Both the position numbers and the translations under genes were made by a program. The notes below the pieces were generated by a model that saw only the letters and a program-made list of their open reading frames with translations, made no database searches and was not told where the DNA came from. From Actinomycetes bacterium (lineage in GTDB: Bacteria; Actinomycetota; Acidimicrobiia; Acidimicrobiales; RAAP-2), in NCBI GenBank assembly GCA_021793515.1, contig JAJYSP010000006.1:30422-94421 (forward strand): 64,000 nt of DNA, in the 5' to 3' direction. The first letter of the stretch is position 1; each line of letters begins with the position of its first letter. Below are positions 45,934-55,738 of this stretch, one piece after another.

Positions 45934-48408
45934 ATGGCACGCAAGAAGCGCGATTCGACGAACACGCCAGACGAGGCAACCGACGTCGTCGTCGGTTACG
46001 TCGAACCGATTGAGATCAACCTGGAGATGGAGCGGTCGTTCCTCGAGTACTCGATGTCGGTCATCGTCTCGCGGGCATTGCCTGACGCACGCGACGGATT
46101 GAAGCCGGTACACCGGCGCATCCTGTACTCGATGTTCGACCAGGGACTCCGCCCCGACCGACCCCACACGAAGTGCGCGAAGGTCGTCGGCGAGGTGATG
46201 GGCACGTACCACCCCCACGGCGACAGCGCGATCTACGACGCGCTGGTACGTATGGTCCAGGACTTCTCGATGCGTCACCCATTGATCAGTGGTCACGGCA
46301 ACTTCGGTGGGACCGGACCCGACGAGGGAGCCGCCGCGATGCGCTACACGGAATGTCGACTCGCGCCGTTGGCCCTCGAACTGCTCGACTCGATCGACGA
46401 GGAGACGGTCGACTTCGAGCCCAACTACGACAACACCAACCAGCAGCCCACGGTGCTGCCCAGTCGCTTCCCGAACCTGCTCGTGAACGGTTCCCAGGGA
46501 ATCGCTGTCGGGATGGCGACCAAGATCCCCCCGCACAATCTCGGTGAGGTTATCGACGCGACGCTGCACCTGCTCGCCAACCCGGGTGCGACCCCGGACG
46601 ATCTCATGCGTTTCGTGAAGGGTCCGGACTTCCCGACTGGTGCGCAGATTCTGGGACGACAGGGGATCCTCGACGCCTATCGAACGGGACGCGGTTCGAT
46701 CAAGGTGCGCGCGGTAGCCGAGGTTGAAGAGCACCGGGGCGACACCCGTATCGTCGTCACCGAGTTCCCGTACGAAGTTTCGGTGGAGTCGGTTGAAGAG
46801 AAGATCTACGACCTCGTGAAGTCGGGTGACCTCGAAGGCGTCGCCGCGGTGCAGAACGACTCAGCGGGTCGTCAGGCGCGTCTCGTGATCCGTTTGAAGC
46901 GCGACGCCAATGCGAACGTCGTGCTCAACAAGCTCTACAAGAACACAACACTGCAGACCACGTTCGCGGTCAACATGCTGGCCCTCGTCGACGGGGTTCC
47001 TCGCACGCTCAATGTGGCTCAGGCGTTAACGCACTACATCGCCCACCAGGTGGAGGTGGTGACCCGACGGACCCAGTTCCGTTTGCGTAAGGCCCAGGCC
47101 CGTGCGCACATCATCGAGGGACTGCTGCGCGCCATCGACATGCTGGACCTCGTCATCGCGACGATCCGTGGGTCCGACGACCGACCGGCAGCGCGTGTGG
47201 CGTTGATGGCCGAACCGTTCTCGTTCTCCGAGGAGCAGGCGAACCACATCTTGGACATGACACTTGGACGACTCACGCGACTTGGTCGCACGGAACTCGA
47301 AGATGAGATGGCGCGACTCCTCGCGACGATCGCCGAGCTCGAGTCGATCCTGGCCAGCGACGTGAAACTGCGAGCCGTGATCGCCGACGAGATGACGGTG
47401 ATCAAGAACAAGTACGCCACCGAGCGTCTCACGCAGATCGTCAACGACCCGGGGGAGCTCGGCGTCGAGGACTTGATCGACGACGAGGACATCGTGATCA
47501 CGATGACGCGAGCCGGCTACGTGAAGTCAGTGTCCGCCGACGCGTTTCGCACTCAGGGCCGGGGCGGCCGAGGCGTCCAGGGCGCGAAGCTGCGCGACGA
47601 GGACTTCGTCGATCAGATCGTGCACACGACCACGCACGCGCACCTGTTGCTGTTCTCGAACCGCGGTCGGGTGTTCCGACTTCGCGGCCACGAGATCCCG
47701 ATGAAGGAGCGCACCGCAAAGGGAACGGCGGTGGTGAACCTGCTTAACCTTCAGCCCAACGAATCGATTCAGGCGATCGTCGCGACCGACGACTTCCCCA
47801 AGGACGAGTTCTTGGTCTTTGCGACGGCGAACGGAACGGTAAAGAAGACGTCGTTCTCCGAGTACGACAAGTCACGTCGCGAGGGCTGGATTGCGATCAA
47901 GCTACGTGACGGTGATGAGGTGGTGCGCGTCGTCGCCACCGCTGGCGGGGACGACCTGATGATGGTCACGTTTCGAGGCATGGCGATCCGATTCAACGAG
48001 TCCGAGGTCCGTGAGATGGGCCGAGACGCGACTGGTGTGCGAGGAATCCGCCTCAAGGGTGACGACCGGGCGATCTCCCTCGACGTCGTTCGTGATGACG
48101 CTGACCTCTTCCTCGTGACCGACACCGGCTTTGGCAAGCGTGTCAAGACCGACCGCTTCAACGTCCAGGGCCGCGGTGGTCAGGGCGTGCGAGCGATTCG
48201 GTTGACGGCGGCGCGCGGTTTCGTGGTCGCCTCGTTGATGGTCGAACTATCCGATGAGGTGCTTCTCGCCTCAAGTGGTGGGGTGCTCATCCGCACCCCG
48301 GTTCGCGAAGTCTCATCACAGGGACGTGACGCGACTGGCGTGCGGGTCATGAACCTCGACGAGGGGCACACCGTGGCGACTGCGGCTGTGGTTCCGTCCG
48401 AGGAGTAG
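45934..48408 (+). CDS. gyrA: DNA gyrase subunit A
   Basis: GyrA (824 residues) cuts and rejoins DNA. The catalytic tyrosine is Tyr138 (AMRYTECRLAP). The quinolone-determining region reads HPHGDSAIYD with Ser98 and Asp102 at the two common resistance positions, a sensitive-type pattern. The C-terminal beta-pinwheel has the GyrA box in QGRGGRG near residue 540, which defines true gyrase. No intein is present. Confidence 0.96.
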   Translation: MARKKRDSTNTPDEATDVVVGYVEPIEINLEMERSFLEYSMSVIVSRALPDARDGLKPVHRRILYSMFDQGLRPDRPHTKCAKVVGEVMGTYHPHGDSAIYDALVRMVQDFSMRHPLISGHGNFGGTGPDEGAAAMRYTECRLAPLALELLDSIDEETVDFEPNYDNTNQQPTVLPSRFPNLLVNGSQGIAVGMATKIPPHNLGEVIDATLHLLANPGATPDDLMRFVKGPDFPTGAQILGRQGILDAYRTGRGSIKVRAVAEVEEHRGDTRIVVTEFPYEVSVESVEEKIYDLVKSGDLEGVAAVQNDSAGRQARLVIRLKRDANANVVLNKLYKNTTLQTTFAVNMLALVDGVPRTLNVAQALTHYIAHQVEVVTRRTQFRLRKAQARAHIIEGLLRAIDMLDLVIATIRGSDDRPAARVALMAEPFSFSEEQANHILDMTLGRLTRLGRTELEDEMARLLATIAELESILASDVKLRAVIADEMTVIKNKYATERLTQIVNDPGELGVEDLIDDEDIVITMTRAGYVKSVSADAFRTQGRGGRGVQGAKLRDEDFVDQIVHTTTHAHLLLFSNRGRVFRLRGHEIPMKERTAKGTAVVNLLNLQPNESIQAIVATDDFPKDEFLVFATANGTVKKTSFSEYDKSRREGWIAIKLRDGDEVVRVVATAGGDDLMMVTFRGMAIRFNESEVREMGRDATGVRGIRLKGDDRAISLDVVRDDADLFLVTDTGFGKRVKTDRFNVQGRGGQGVRAIRLTAARGFVVASLMVELSDEVLLASSGGVLIRTPVREVSSQGRDATGVRVMNLDEGHTVATAAVVPSEE

Positions 48409-49047
48409 TCAGCGTTCGGTCCACGCACGCACGAGTACGTCCACGATGGCGTCCACGCCCTGGGCGCCCGAGATGAGGTAGGACCGATCGACGACGAAGG
48501 CCGGCACCCCGGTGATGCCCAACTGGTGGGCGAGCAGTTCGTCGGCGCGCACCGCTTCGGCGAACTCGTCGCTCGACCAGAGTGACGAGGACCCTGACAC
48601 ACCCACCTCGGCCGCGAGTCGATCGAGAGTAGACGCGTCGCTCACGAGGAGCCCGTCGCTGAAGTAAGCGGCGTGGAGCCGGCGGGCCATCTCGGCGCCG
48701 AGTCCCTGCGTTGTGGCGAGCGCGATCAAGCGGTGGGCGTCGAAGGTATTGGTCGAGCGCGCTCGGTCGAGGGCCCAGGTAAGCCCCATCGAGGCGGCCT
48801 GCTGGCTGAGCCGATCGTGGAGTGCGCGTGATCGCTCGAGTGGCATCGAATACTTGGTCGCGAGCAGTTCGTCGAGTCCGACGGTACTCGGCGTCGCGTT
48901 GGGGTCCAATTCGAAGGCGTGCAAGACGACGTCGACGTCGTCGCGATGCTCGAAGCGTTCGAGGGCGAGGTCCAATTGACGCGACCCGAGGTAGCAGAAC
49001 GGGCAGACGACATCACTCCAGAGGTCGATGAGCAAGGGTCCAGTCAC
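48409..49047 (-). CDS. DsbA family protein (FrnE-like)
   Basis: From the GTG at 49047 it has 212 residues and no signal peptide, so it is cytoplasmic. The thioredoxin-fold active site is CPFC (Cys15, Cys18) after LLIDLWSDVV, with a helical insert and the cis-proline loop ITGVPAFVVD. This is the FrnE/DSBA-oxidoreductase type, which includes polyketide-related and stress-linked oxidoreductases. The exact substrate is unknown. It ends directly against gyrA, tail to tail; a longer reading frame to 49551 is not supported. Confidence 0.88.
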   Translation of the reverse strand: MTGPLLIDLWSDVVCPFCYLGSRQLDLALERFEHRDDVDVVLHAFELDPNATPSTVGLDELLATKYSMPLERSRALHDRLSQQAASMGLTWALDRARSTNTFDAHRLIALATTQGLGAEMARRLHAAYFSDGLLVSDASTLDRLAAEVGVSGSSSLWSSDEFAEAVRADELLAHQLGITGVPAFVVDRSYLISGAQGVDAIVDVLVRAWTER

Positions 49048-49230
49048 CAGGTCATCGTGGCACACCACTGCGGGTCGGGCACAATGGTGGGGTGGATTCG
49101 CACACCCTGACCGTGAAATCGGACGCTCGACGTCATCACGCTGCTCGTACGGCCGGGTTATCGCTGGTGGGATCCGGCGACGCGGCGCTTGACGATCGTC
49201 TCGTCGCGCGGTCCCGGTAGGGTCGAAACC

Positions 49231-50829
49231 TTGCTTATTGTTCGAGACCTCTCCATCGAGATCGGCGCGCGCCGGATCGTCGAACCCGTGTCCTTCACCA
49301 TCGGTGACGGTGAGAAGGTGGGCGTGGTCGGACGAAACGGCGTCGGCAAGTCGACGTTGCTCGCTGCCTTGCGTGGCGAGACGCCCGAGCACTTGCGGAT
49401 CGGTGGTGCGGTCACCCACCAGGGGGCGCTCAGCCACCTGCCCCAAGAGCCCATCCCGGGCGGGCTCGGTGTCGAATCGATCGGGCTCTCCCACGTGCTG
49501 TCCGCACGCGGCCTCGACCAGCTGGACGCCGACATGCAACACGCGCGTCACGAGCTCGCGGCCAACCCGACCGACGAGACGATCGAGCGCTTCACCTCGC
49601 TCGAGGCCGACTTCGGCGAACGCGGTGGCTACGAGGCCGAGTCTGAGGTTGCACGGCTGGCCGCGGGACTCGGGCTGGACGAGTCACTACTCCTGGAGGA
49701 CCTCGGTTCGCTGTCGGGTGGTCAACGTCGCCGTGTCGACTTAATGCGCGTGCTTTACGAGCAGCCCGACATCATGGTGCTCGACGAGCCGACGAACCAC
49801 TTGGACATGGCGGCCAAGCGATGGCTGTTCGACGAGCTGGAGCGCTTCCGCGGGACGGTCGTCGTGATCAGTCACGACCTGCCGTTGCTGGACCGAGCAA
49901 TCAGCCGGGTCCTGGCGCTGCGCGACGGTCAGCTGCGCGAGTACAAGGGGAACTACTCGTCGTACCTCGCCCAAGACGAGTCTCGTCGGTTAGCCGAGGA
50001 GAAGTTGGCGGTCGCCCAAGACGCCGAGATCAGCCGACTAAAGACCCTCGCGGACTCGATGCGCGGCCAGACCGAGGCGCGCGCACGAAAGGCCAAGGTC
50101 TTGGACCGGCGAGTGGGCAAGCTCGAGGTCGGTCGGGTCGAGGTCACCAAGAAGGAGCGGACCGTCAAGTTCCGCCTGCCTGAGCCCCCGCGCAGCGGTG
50201 ACGTGCCAATGACGGTCGAGCACATCGCCGTGCGCTACGGCGACCTCGACGTGCTGCGCGACGCCTCGTTCATCACCCGTCGCGGCGACCGCATCCTGAT
50301 TGTGGGCCGAAACGGCGCTGGCAAGTCGTCGCTGCTGCGCTGTCTGGCCGGGACGCAACAGCCCCAGGGCGGCGAAGTCCGCTTCGGTGCGAACGTCGAG
50401 GTCGGCTACTTCGCCCAGGAGCACGAACAGTTGGACTTCACGAAGACCGTGCTCGCGCATCTCGCCGACGCCACGGTCGAGACTGAGGTCCAACGTCGCG
50501 CGCTCTTGGGCGCCTTTGGACTGAAGGGCTCGGCCGCGCACCAGTTACCCGGGACACTCTCGGGTGGTGAGCGGGCGAAGCTCGCCATCGCCATCCTGGC
50601 GGCGTCGAGAGCGAATCTGTTGTTGCTCGACGAACCGACGAACAACCTCGACCCGGCGAGCGTCGACGCGCTCGGCGACATGTTGCGTCAGTGGCGCGGC
50701 ACGATCGTCGCGGTGAGCCACGAGCGATCCTTCGTGGAGAAACTCGAACCGACGCACGCGGTGCTGTTGCCCGAGGAGTACTTCGACCTCTGGCGAGACG
50801 AGTACTTCGATCTCATCGAACGACGGTAA
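49231..50829 (+). CDS. ABC-F family ATPase
   Basis: The 532-residue protein has two ATP-binding cassettes and no membrane part. Walker A motifs are GRNGVGKST and GRNGAGKSS, signatures are LSGGQRRR and LSGGERAK, and Walker B motifs lead to DEPTNHLD and DEPTNNLD. The linker between cassettes is charged and helical. ABC-F proteins act on the ribosome in translation or antibiotic resistance; which role applies cannot be told. I took the TTG at 49231 (AGGG upstream) rather than 49189, since the family starts with the LLIVRDLS strand. Confidence 0.92.
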   Translation: MLIVRDLSIEIGARRIVEPVSFTIGDGEKVGVVGRNGVGKSTLLAALRGETPEHLRIGGAVTHQGALSHLPQEPIPGGLGVESIGLSHVLSARGLDQLDADMQHARHELAANPTDETIERFTSLEADFGERGGYEAESEVARLAAGLGLDESLLLEDLGSLSGGQRRRVDLMRVLYEQPDIMVLDEPTNHLDMAAKRWLFDELERFRGTVVVISHDLPLLDRAISRVLALRDGQLREYKGNYSSYLAQDESRRLAEEKLAVAQDAEISRLKTLADSMRGQTEARARKAKVLDRRVGKLEVGRVEVTKKERTVKFRLPEPPRSGDVPMTVEHIAVRYGDLDVLRDASFITRRGDRILIVGRNGAGKSSLLRCLAGTQQPQGGEVRFGANVEVGYFAQEHEQLDFTKTVLAHLADATVETEVQRRALLGAFGLKGSAAHQLPGTLSGGERAKLAIAILAASRANLLLLDEPTNNLDPASVDALGDMLRQWRGTIVAVSHERSFVEKLEPTHAVLLPEEYFDLWRDEYFDLIERR

Positions 50830-50830
50830 G

Positions 50831-51787
50831 TTAGCCCTTCGTTCCCGTGATCGGAGCGGTCTGGACCGCGAGGGACTGACCGGTCCACGCGCGGTTCTCG
50901 CTGTGGCCCCGGAAGACGAATGTCGGCAGGAGCCATTCCAGGTGGTCGGCGAGCGTATAAGCGGACCACGAGAGCACGACTGAGGTCGCGGTCGTTGGTT
51001 GGGTGGTCGACAGCGCTGCGAGCGCGGCGGTCGGTGAGCGGAGTCGATAGTTGGTCAGTGCCGTCACGACGAAGGCCGGTCCGATGGCGGTGATCACGTG
51101 GCCATGGTGGACCGTGACGCGAACGACCAGCGTCGTCGTCGAGCCGTCCACCACGACCGGATTCGTCGCCGACCTCGATTTGATGGTGACGGTGTAGTCC
51201 CAATGCTGACGGGCGATCGCGGTCGCCAGTTGCGCCGGGGTCGGCCCGCTCGCCGTCCCGGCCTGGAAACGCCACTGGCCGAGTCCGGTCGTCGTGTCGT
51301 AGACCACGCGAGCCCCCGTTGCGCTCGTCTCGGTGAAGACCGTGCCGTTGTACCCTCCGATGGTGCCGACGACACCGAGGGCGGCGCCGAGTCCCATCGT
51401 CGCGGTGAGCCCGGAAGCGGGAACCATGAGTTGGTACGCGCTGGCGAGCGAATCGCCCGGGCCGAATGTCCCCGCAACGGGCCGCGCCACGGACGGCGCG
51501 GTGCCCGTCGCCGTGCCCTCAACCGTCTTGGCCGCGGCGAAGGTCGTCGGGTTAGGCGCGAAGGCGAGCAGGGGCAGTGTCGGGGCCGCGCTGAGCATGG
51601 CGACGAGGGCGACGGTCACCACGCCTGACGCAGTGGCCGCCGCGGCGACCGCCAGTCGGAAGCGTCTCGGTAACGAGGTTCGCCTGCCGGTGGCGGTGAT
51701 CCGGGCGGCCAGCGACGCGGGGTCGGGGTGGTGGTAGGCCGCGCTGACCGGGTCCTGGTCCACGAGTGCATCAAACGCGTCACGCAT
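50831..51787 (-). CDS. Membrane-anchored protein, probable partner of the ECF sigma factor
   Basis: From the ATG at 51787 (AGGAGG upstream) it has 318 residues. A short acidic N-terminus (MRDAFDALVDQDPVSAAYHH) resembles the cytoplasmic part of actinobacterial membrane proteins that follow sigma genes. One transmembrane helix (about residues 45-75) is followed by a large extracytoplasmic domain rich in Thr, Ala and Val. No zinc-binding anti-sigma motif (HxxxCxxC) is present. A role as anti-sigma or sensor is inferred from its place 45 bases downstream of the sigma gene. Confidence 0.65.
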   Translation of the reverse strand: MRDAFDALVDQDPVSAAYHHPDPASLAARITATGRRTSLPRRFRLAVAAAATASGVVTVALVAMLSAAPTLPLLAFAPNPTTFAAAKTVEGTATGTAPSVARPVAGTFGPGDSLASAYQLMVPASGLTATMGLGAALGVVGTIGGYNGTVFTETSATGARVVYDTTTGLGQWRFQAGTASGPTPAQLATAIARQHWDYTVTIKSRSATNPVVVDGSTTTLVVRVTVHHGHVITAIGPAFVVTALTNYRLRSPTAALAALSTTQPTTATSVVLSWSAYTLADHLEWLLPTFVFRGHSENRAWTGQSLAVQTAPITGTKG

Positions 51788-51832
51788 GGCGGCCTCCTCC
51801 ACGTGCACCCTGTCCGGTGCGGGCCCGAAGTT

Positions 51833-52303
51833 TCACGGCTCGTCCCATACGTCAAAGAAGGTTTGGAACCGGTGTCGCGCACGCGAGAGTCGCACGGCCG
51901 CCGCGTCGGCGCTCACGCCGAGAACCCGGGCGACGTCGGCAACGCTGAGGCCGTCCCAGGCGTTCAGGAGCAGTGCTTCGCGCTCGTCGGCGCGCAGCGA
52001 CTCAAGCGCGTGACGCACGCGGGTGTCGGCGACGACGATGTCCTCGGCGGACGCCGCGTCGCCGCGCACCCGTACCGCTCCCTCGTGGACGACGCGGCGA
52101 TGCCTTGATCGTTGGGCGTTATGCAGCACGTTGCGTGCCACACCGATGATCCAGGGGAGCTCGGCGTCGCTCGGCATCGCGTCGAATCGACGCCACACGA
52201 TGGTGAAGGTCTCTGCCACGAGGTCGTCGAGGTCAGCCTCACGTAAAGGGTAGAGACGTCGACGAAGGTAGTTGCCGACCGCGGACTCGTAGTCGCGAAC
52301 CAC
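51833..52303 (-). CDS. ECF-type RNA polymerase sigma factor
   Basis: The 156-residue protein has sigma region 2 (YLRRRLYPLREADLDDLVAETFTIVWRRFD and WIIGVARNVLHNAQRSRHRR) and region 4 (LESLRADEREALLLNAWDGLSVADVARVLGVSADAAAVRLSRAR). Start codon choice is uncertain: the GTG at 52303 is used, though a few in-frame codons lie upstream before a stop. It is expected to control genes for envelope or stress functions together with the membrane protein encoded next. Confidence 0.88.
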   Translation of the reverse strand: MVRDYESAVGNYLRRRLYPLREADLDDLVAETFTIVWRRFDAMPSDAELPWIIGVARNVLHNAQRSRHRRVVHEGAVRVRGDAASAEDIVVADTRVRHALESLRADEREALLLNAWDGLSVADVARVLGVSADAAAVRLSRARHRFQTFFDVWDEP

Positions 52304-52532
52304 TCGTTCCAGTTCGGTGGTACGCGTGTCTCACCTCGGTCTCGTCCCCGTCCGACGTTATCGCCGTGGAACCGGGGCGACAGGGACGCGGGGCTTCAGC
52401 CCTTCGACGACGCTCTTTTCGTCGACGGCACCGGACGAACGGATTCGATGGCCACGCGACGCACCTGGCCGCTTTCGAGATGAGATCGCGTGGCGTCCGA
52501 GCATCGTCGGCCTGGGCGTCGTGATGAGCCGA

Positions 52533-53222
52533 TCAGCTCGGTTTACTCGCACAACTGCTCGTGCCGGCGCCGCAGAGACCGGTGACGCGAAACGACTCTG
52601 GTTTGAAGGCGACGAGCGGTGAACCGACGTCGATTTGGATCACGCCACCGGCGAGCAACGGTACCGAGCGCGGCGCAGTCGAGTACCGCTGGCCGTTCTC
52701 GAAGACGACAACGTGCCCAACGGCAGGACCAACCCGGTTGCTCGAGAGCGGCTGGCCCCAGACGTCGAAGAACTGCCCCAGGGTGAAATGACCTTTGGCC
52801 GGTGCTTCGACGTGGATGATGCCGTCATTGGCGTGTGTGTGGAGCCAATAGAGACAGTCGTGCAGCCCGACGTCGACGAAGGTCGTCGGACCTGACCCGG
52901 TGGTGACCGCTGGTGCCGTGACGCCGATACCGGCGGGGAGGCGTTCGCGTTGACCGTCGACGTAGATGGAGACGAGCACGTGAACGTGGTAGTGGACGGT
53001 CTCTTGGCCGATGGTTCGACAGGTGATGCCGTCGACCGGCGATCCGTTGGCGGCGCCAGCCGGTGCTAGGACCGGCACACTCAAGACGGGGACTCCCTCG
53101 GGCCCTGGTGCGCTCGTGCCCGACGATTGGCTCGAGAGCCACGCCGTGACCGCACTGGCGATGACGAGGGCCGTGAGCAGCGCGACCGGGATCATGGTAC
53201 GACGACGACGGATCGTGGTCAT
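52533..53222 (-). CDS. Secreted or anchored His-rich protein
   Basis: The 229-residue protein has a basic N-terminus, one hydrophobic segment (residues about 10-32) and an exported domain. I recall the recurrent patterns VHYHVHVLVSIYVDG and WLHTHANDGIIHVEAP from unnamed proteins in several phyla, but not a family name. Five or more histidines in two clusters could bind a metal. Also visible are LGQFFDVWGQPL and a Cys-containing tail (CGAGTSSC). Function unknown; it is not clearly in an operon. Confidence 0.75.
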   Translation of the reverse strand: MTTIRRRRTMIPVALLTALVIASAVTAWLSSQSSGTSAPGPEGVPVLSVPVLAPAGAANGSPVDGITCRTIGQETVHYHVHVLVSIYVDGQRERLPAGIGVTAPAVTTGSGPTTFVDVGLHDCLYWLHTHANDGIIHVEAPAKGHFTLGQFFDVWGQPLSSNRVGPAVGHVVVFENGQRYSTAPRSVPLLAGGVIQIDVGSPLVAFKPESFRVTGLCGAGTSSCASKPS

Positions 53223-53340
53223 CGGACTCCTTTCTCCTCGCGCTACTCTACGGGACCATCAGGGGCACCTTGTTCGGCCGGGTTTTCACTGAGAATGTCA
53301 CCATGCTGGTGTCGCCCGCGATGGCGGGGAGGGGAGTGCG

Positions 53341-53661
53341 ATGGGTGAGTTGGAGGAACTGCGCCTCGAGACGCGCACCTTTGCCGAGGCGCGTGACTGG
53401 GGACCGTTCCACACGCCAAAAAACCTCGCGATGGCGGTCGCGGGCGAAGCCGGAGAACTCGTCGCTGAGTTCCGGTGGTTGACCGCCGAGGAGTCGGCAC
53501 CGGACCGTCTGGCGGTGGAACATCGCCGAGCCATCGAGTTTGAGATGGCTGACGTGCTGATCTTCCTGCTCCGGCTAGCGGACGTCCTCGACGTCGATCT
53601 CGCGGACGTGGTTCGCGCCAAACTGGCCGCAAATGAGAGTCGATTTCCGCCGGTTCGCTAG
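53341..53661 (+). CDS. MazG-like nucleotide pyrophosphohydrolase
   Basis: The 106-residue all-helical protein shows the MazG/dCTPase metal site: GEAGELVAEF with acidic residues and EFEMADVLIFLLRLAD. Members hydrolyse non-canonical or excess nucleoside triphosphates. The ATG follows a GGGGAGG. It stands alone between unrelated genes. Confidence 0.85.
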   Translation: MGELEELRLETRTFAEARDWGPFHTPKNLAMAVAGEAGELVAEFRWLTAEESAPDRLAVEHRRAIEFEMADVLIFLLRLADVLDVDLADVVRAKLAANESRFPPVR

Positions 53662-53757
53662 CGGGCGTACGGTTCCGTTCGTCGCGGCGGGCGTGATTGG
53701 ACCGCGACACCGTGAGTAGCCTCGGGGCGTGTCGCGTGGCGTCCTACTGGGGTGATG

Positions 53758-55713
53758 ATGAGTTTCGACCATCTCTTCGAACCTCTCGTCGTCGGGCGCA
53801 CGGTGGTGAAGAATCGCATCATCTCGTCGGGACACGACACGGTGATGGTCCACGATGGTCGGATCACTGACCAATTGATCGCCTACCACGAGGCGCGCGC
53901 GGCCGGTGGCGTCGGACTCATCGTCGTCCAGGTCGCCGGGGTCCACGAGACGGCGCGCTACACGTCGCACGTCTTGATGGCGACCGACGACGGATGCATC
54001 GACGGCTACCGACGACTGGCTGAGACCGTGCACGCCCACGGCACCACGGTCGTCGGACAACTGTTCCATCCGGGTCGTGAGGTGATGGAGTCCGTTGACG
54101 GATCGCTACCGGTCGCCGTCGCCCCCTCCGCGGTCGCCAACGAGCGATTCCGCGTGATGCCGCGGGCGTTGGACTGCGACGAGATTGTCGAGATCGTCCA
54201 CGGCTACGCCGAAGGCGCGGCGCGACTCATCCGCGCGGGTCTCGACGGTGTCGAGGTGGTGGCGAGCCACGGGTACCTACCCGCGCAGTTCCTAAACCCC
54301 TTCGTGAACGTGCGCGACGACGAGTACGGTGGCGACGAGTCGCGCCGGCTCCGGTTCCTCCTCGACGTGGTCCGCGCCATCCGCGACAGGGTCGGCCCCG
54401 AGCCGATTGTCGGGCTACGCGCCTCGATGGATGAGCGCGACCCCCGGGGCCTCGCCCCCGAGATCGCACTTCGTGCGCTGCAGTCACTCGACGATATGGG
54501 GCTCATCGACTACGTGAGCGTCACGACGGGCACCTCGGCGACTCTCGCGGGCTCTGACCACATCGCGCCACCGATGAACGTCGCGAATGGCTACGTCGCG
54601 CCCGCAGCCAAGCGGGTGCGCGAGGCGGTCGGCGTACCTGTCTTCGTGGCTGGTCGTATCAACCAGCCCCAGGAAGCGGAACGGATCCTCGCCGACGGTC
54701 TCGCTGACGCCTGTGTGATGACCCGCGCGATGATCTGTGACCCGACGATGGCGAACCTCGCCCGAGACGGCCGGGCCGAGGAGATTCGCGCCTGTGTCGC
54801 GTGTAACCAGGCGTGCATCGGTCACTTTCACGCTGGTTTCGCGATCTCGTGCATCCAATACCCCGAGGCGGGGCGTGAATTGACTTTGGGCCGTCGGGTG
54901 CGCGCCACGAGGCCACAACGCGTGCTCGTCGTCGGCGGTGGACCCGCGGGGCTCAAGGCGGCGGCCGTAGCGGCTGAGCGTGGACACGACGTGACCCTGC
55001 ACGAGGCGTCGGCCCATCTGGGGGGTCAAGTTCTGCTCGCCCAGCGACTGCCGGGTCGAGACGAGTTCGGCGGTGTCGCGACGAATCTCGAACGCGAGGC
55101 GCGCCGCGCCGGCGTGACGATCGTGCTGAACTCGCGCGTCGAGCGCGAACTCGTCGAGGCGTGGTCGGGGGATCGCGTGGTTGTCGCGACGGGGTCTCGA
55201 CCACACCGGCCGCCCATGGAAGTCCTCGGCGCACCCACGATCCTTGACGCTGATTCGGTACTGCTCGGCCAGGCGGTGCCCGTGGGCAGAGTCGTGGTCG
55301 TCGACTGGCGCGACGACTGGGTTGGTGTCGGCGTCGCGCGGCTCCTCGCCGCTACCGGCCACGAGGTGAACCTCGCGACCCCGGGCTACTTTGCCGGCGC
55401 GTCACTCCAGCAGTACGTGCGCGACGAGCACCTCGCGGCACTCGCGCGCGCCGGGGTGGACGTCCTCACCCTCGTACGTCTCTTCGGGGTTGATGACGAC
55501 TCGGTCTATCTCCAGCACGTCTTGACCGACGAGCCGGTCATCGTGGATCGCGTGTCGGCGGTCGTCCTCGCCACGGGCCACCGACCGACGCGCCGGTTGG
55601 CCGACGAACTCGTCGCCGCTGGCGTCCCCGTCGAGCTCATCGGCGACTGTCTCGCACCGCGCACGGTCGAAGAGGCCGTGCTCGACGGACTGCGCGTCGC
55701 CTCCGCCATCTGA
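53758..55713 (+). CDS. OYE/FadH-like FMN and iron-sulfur flavoprotein reductase
   Basis: The 651-residue protein has an old-yellow-enzyme barrel (residues about 1-370, FEPLVVGRTVVKNRII, GQLFHPGREV), a [4Fe-4S] motif (CVACNQACIG and a later Cys in SCIQYP), and a C-terminal FAD/NAD domain (VLVVGGGPAGLKAAAVAAERGHDV). This is the layout of 2,4-dienoyl-CoA reductase and trimethylamine dehydrogenase. The substrate is not defined. In-frame starts at 53752, 53755 and 53758 differ by a codon each. Confidence 0.88.
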   Translation: MSFDHLFEPLVVGRTVVKNRIISSGHDTVMVHDGRITDQLIAYHEARAAGGVGLIVVQVAGVHETARYTSHVLMATDDGCIDGYRRLAETVHAHGTTVVGQLFHPGREVMESVDGSLPVAVAPSAVANERFRVMPRALDCDEIVEIVHGYAEGAARLIRAGLDGVEVVASHGYLPAQFLNPFVNVRDDEYGGDESRRLRFLLDVVRAIRDRVGPEPIVGLRASMDERDPRGLAPEIALRALQSLDDMGLIDYVSVTTGTSATLAGSDHIAPPMNVANGYVAPAAKRVREAVGVPVFVAGRINQPQEAERILADGLADACVMTRAMICDPTMANLARDGRAEEIRACVACNQACIGHFHAGFAISCIQYPEAGRELTLGRRVRATRPQRVLVVGGGPAGLKAAAVAAERGHDVTLHEASAHLGGQVLLAQRLPGRDEFGGVATNLEREARRAGVTIVLNSRVERELVEAWSGDRVVVATGSRPHRPPMEVLGAPTILDADSVLLGQAVPVGRVVVVDWRDDWVGVGVARLLAATGHEVNLATPGYFAGASLQQYVRDEHLAALARAGVDVLTLVRLFGVDDDSVYLQHVLTDEPVIVDRVSAVVLATGHRPTRRLADELVAAGVPVELIGDCLAPRTVEEAVLDGLRVASAI

Positions 55714-55738
55714 TGCGATCCGACGCGGTCGTGGGACA

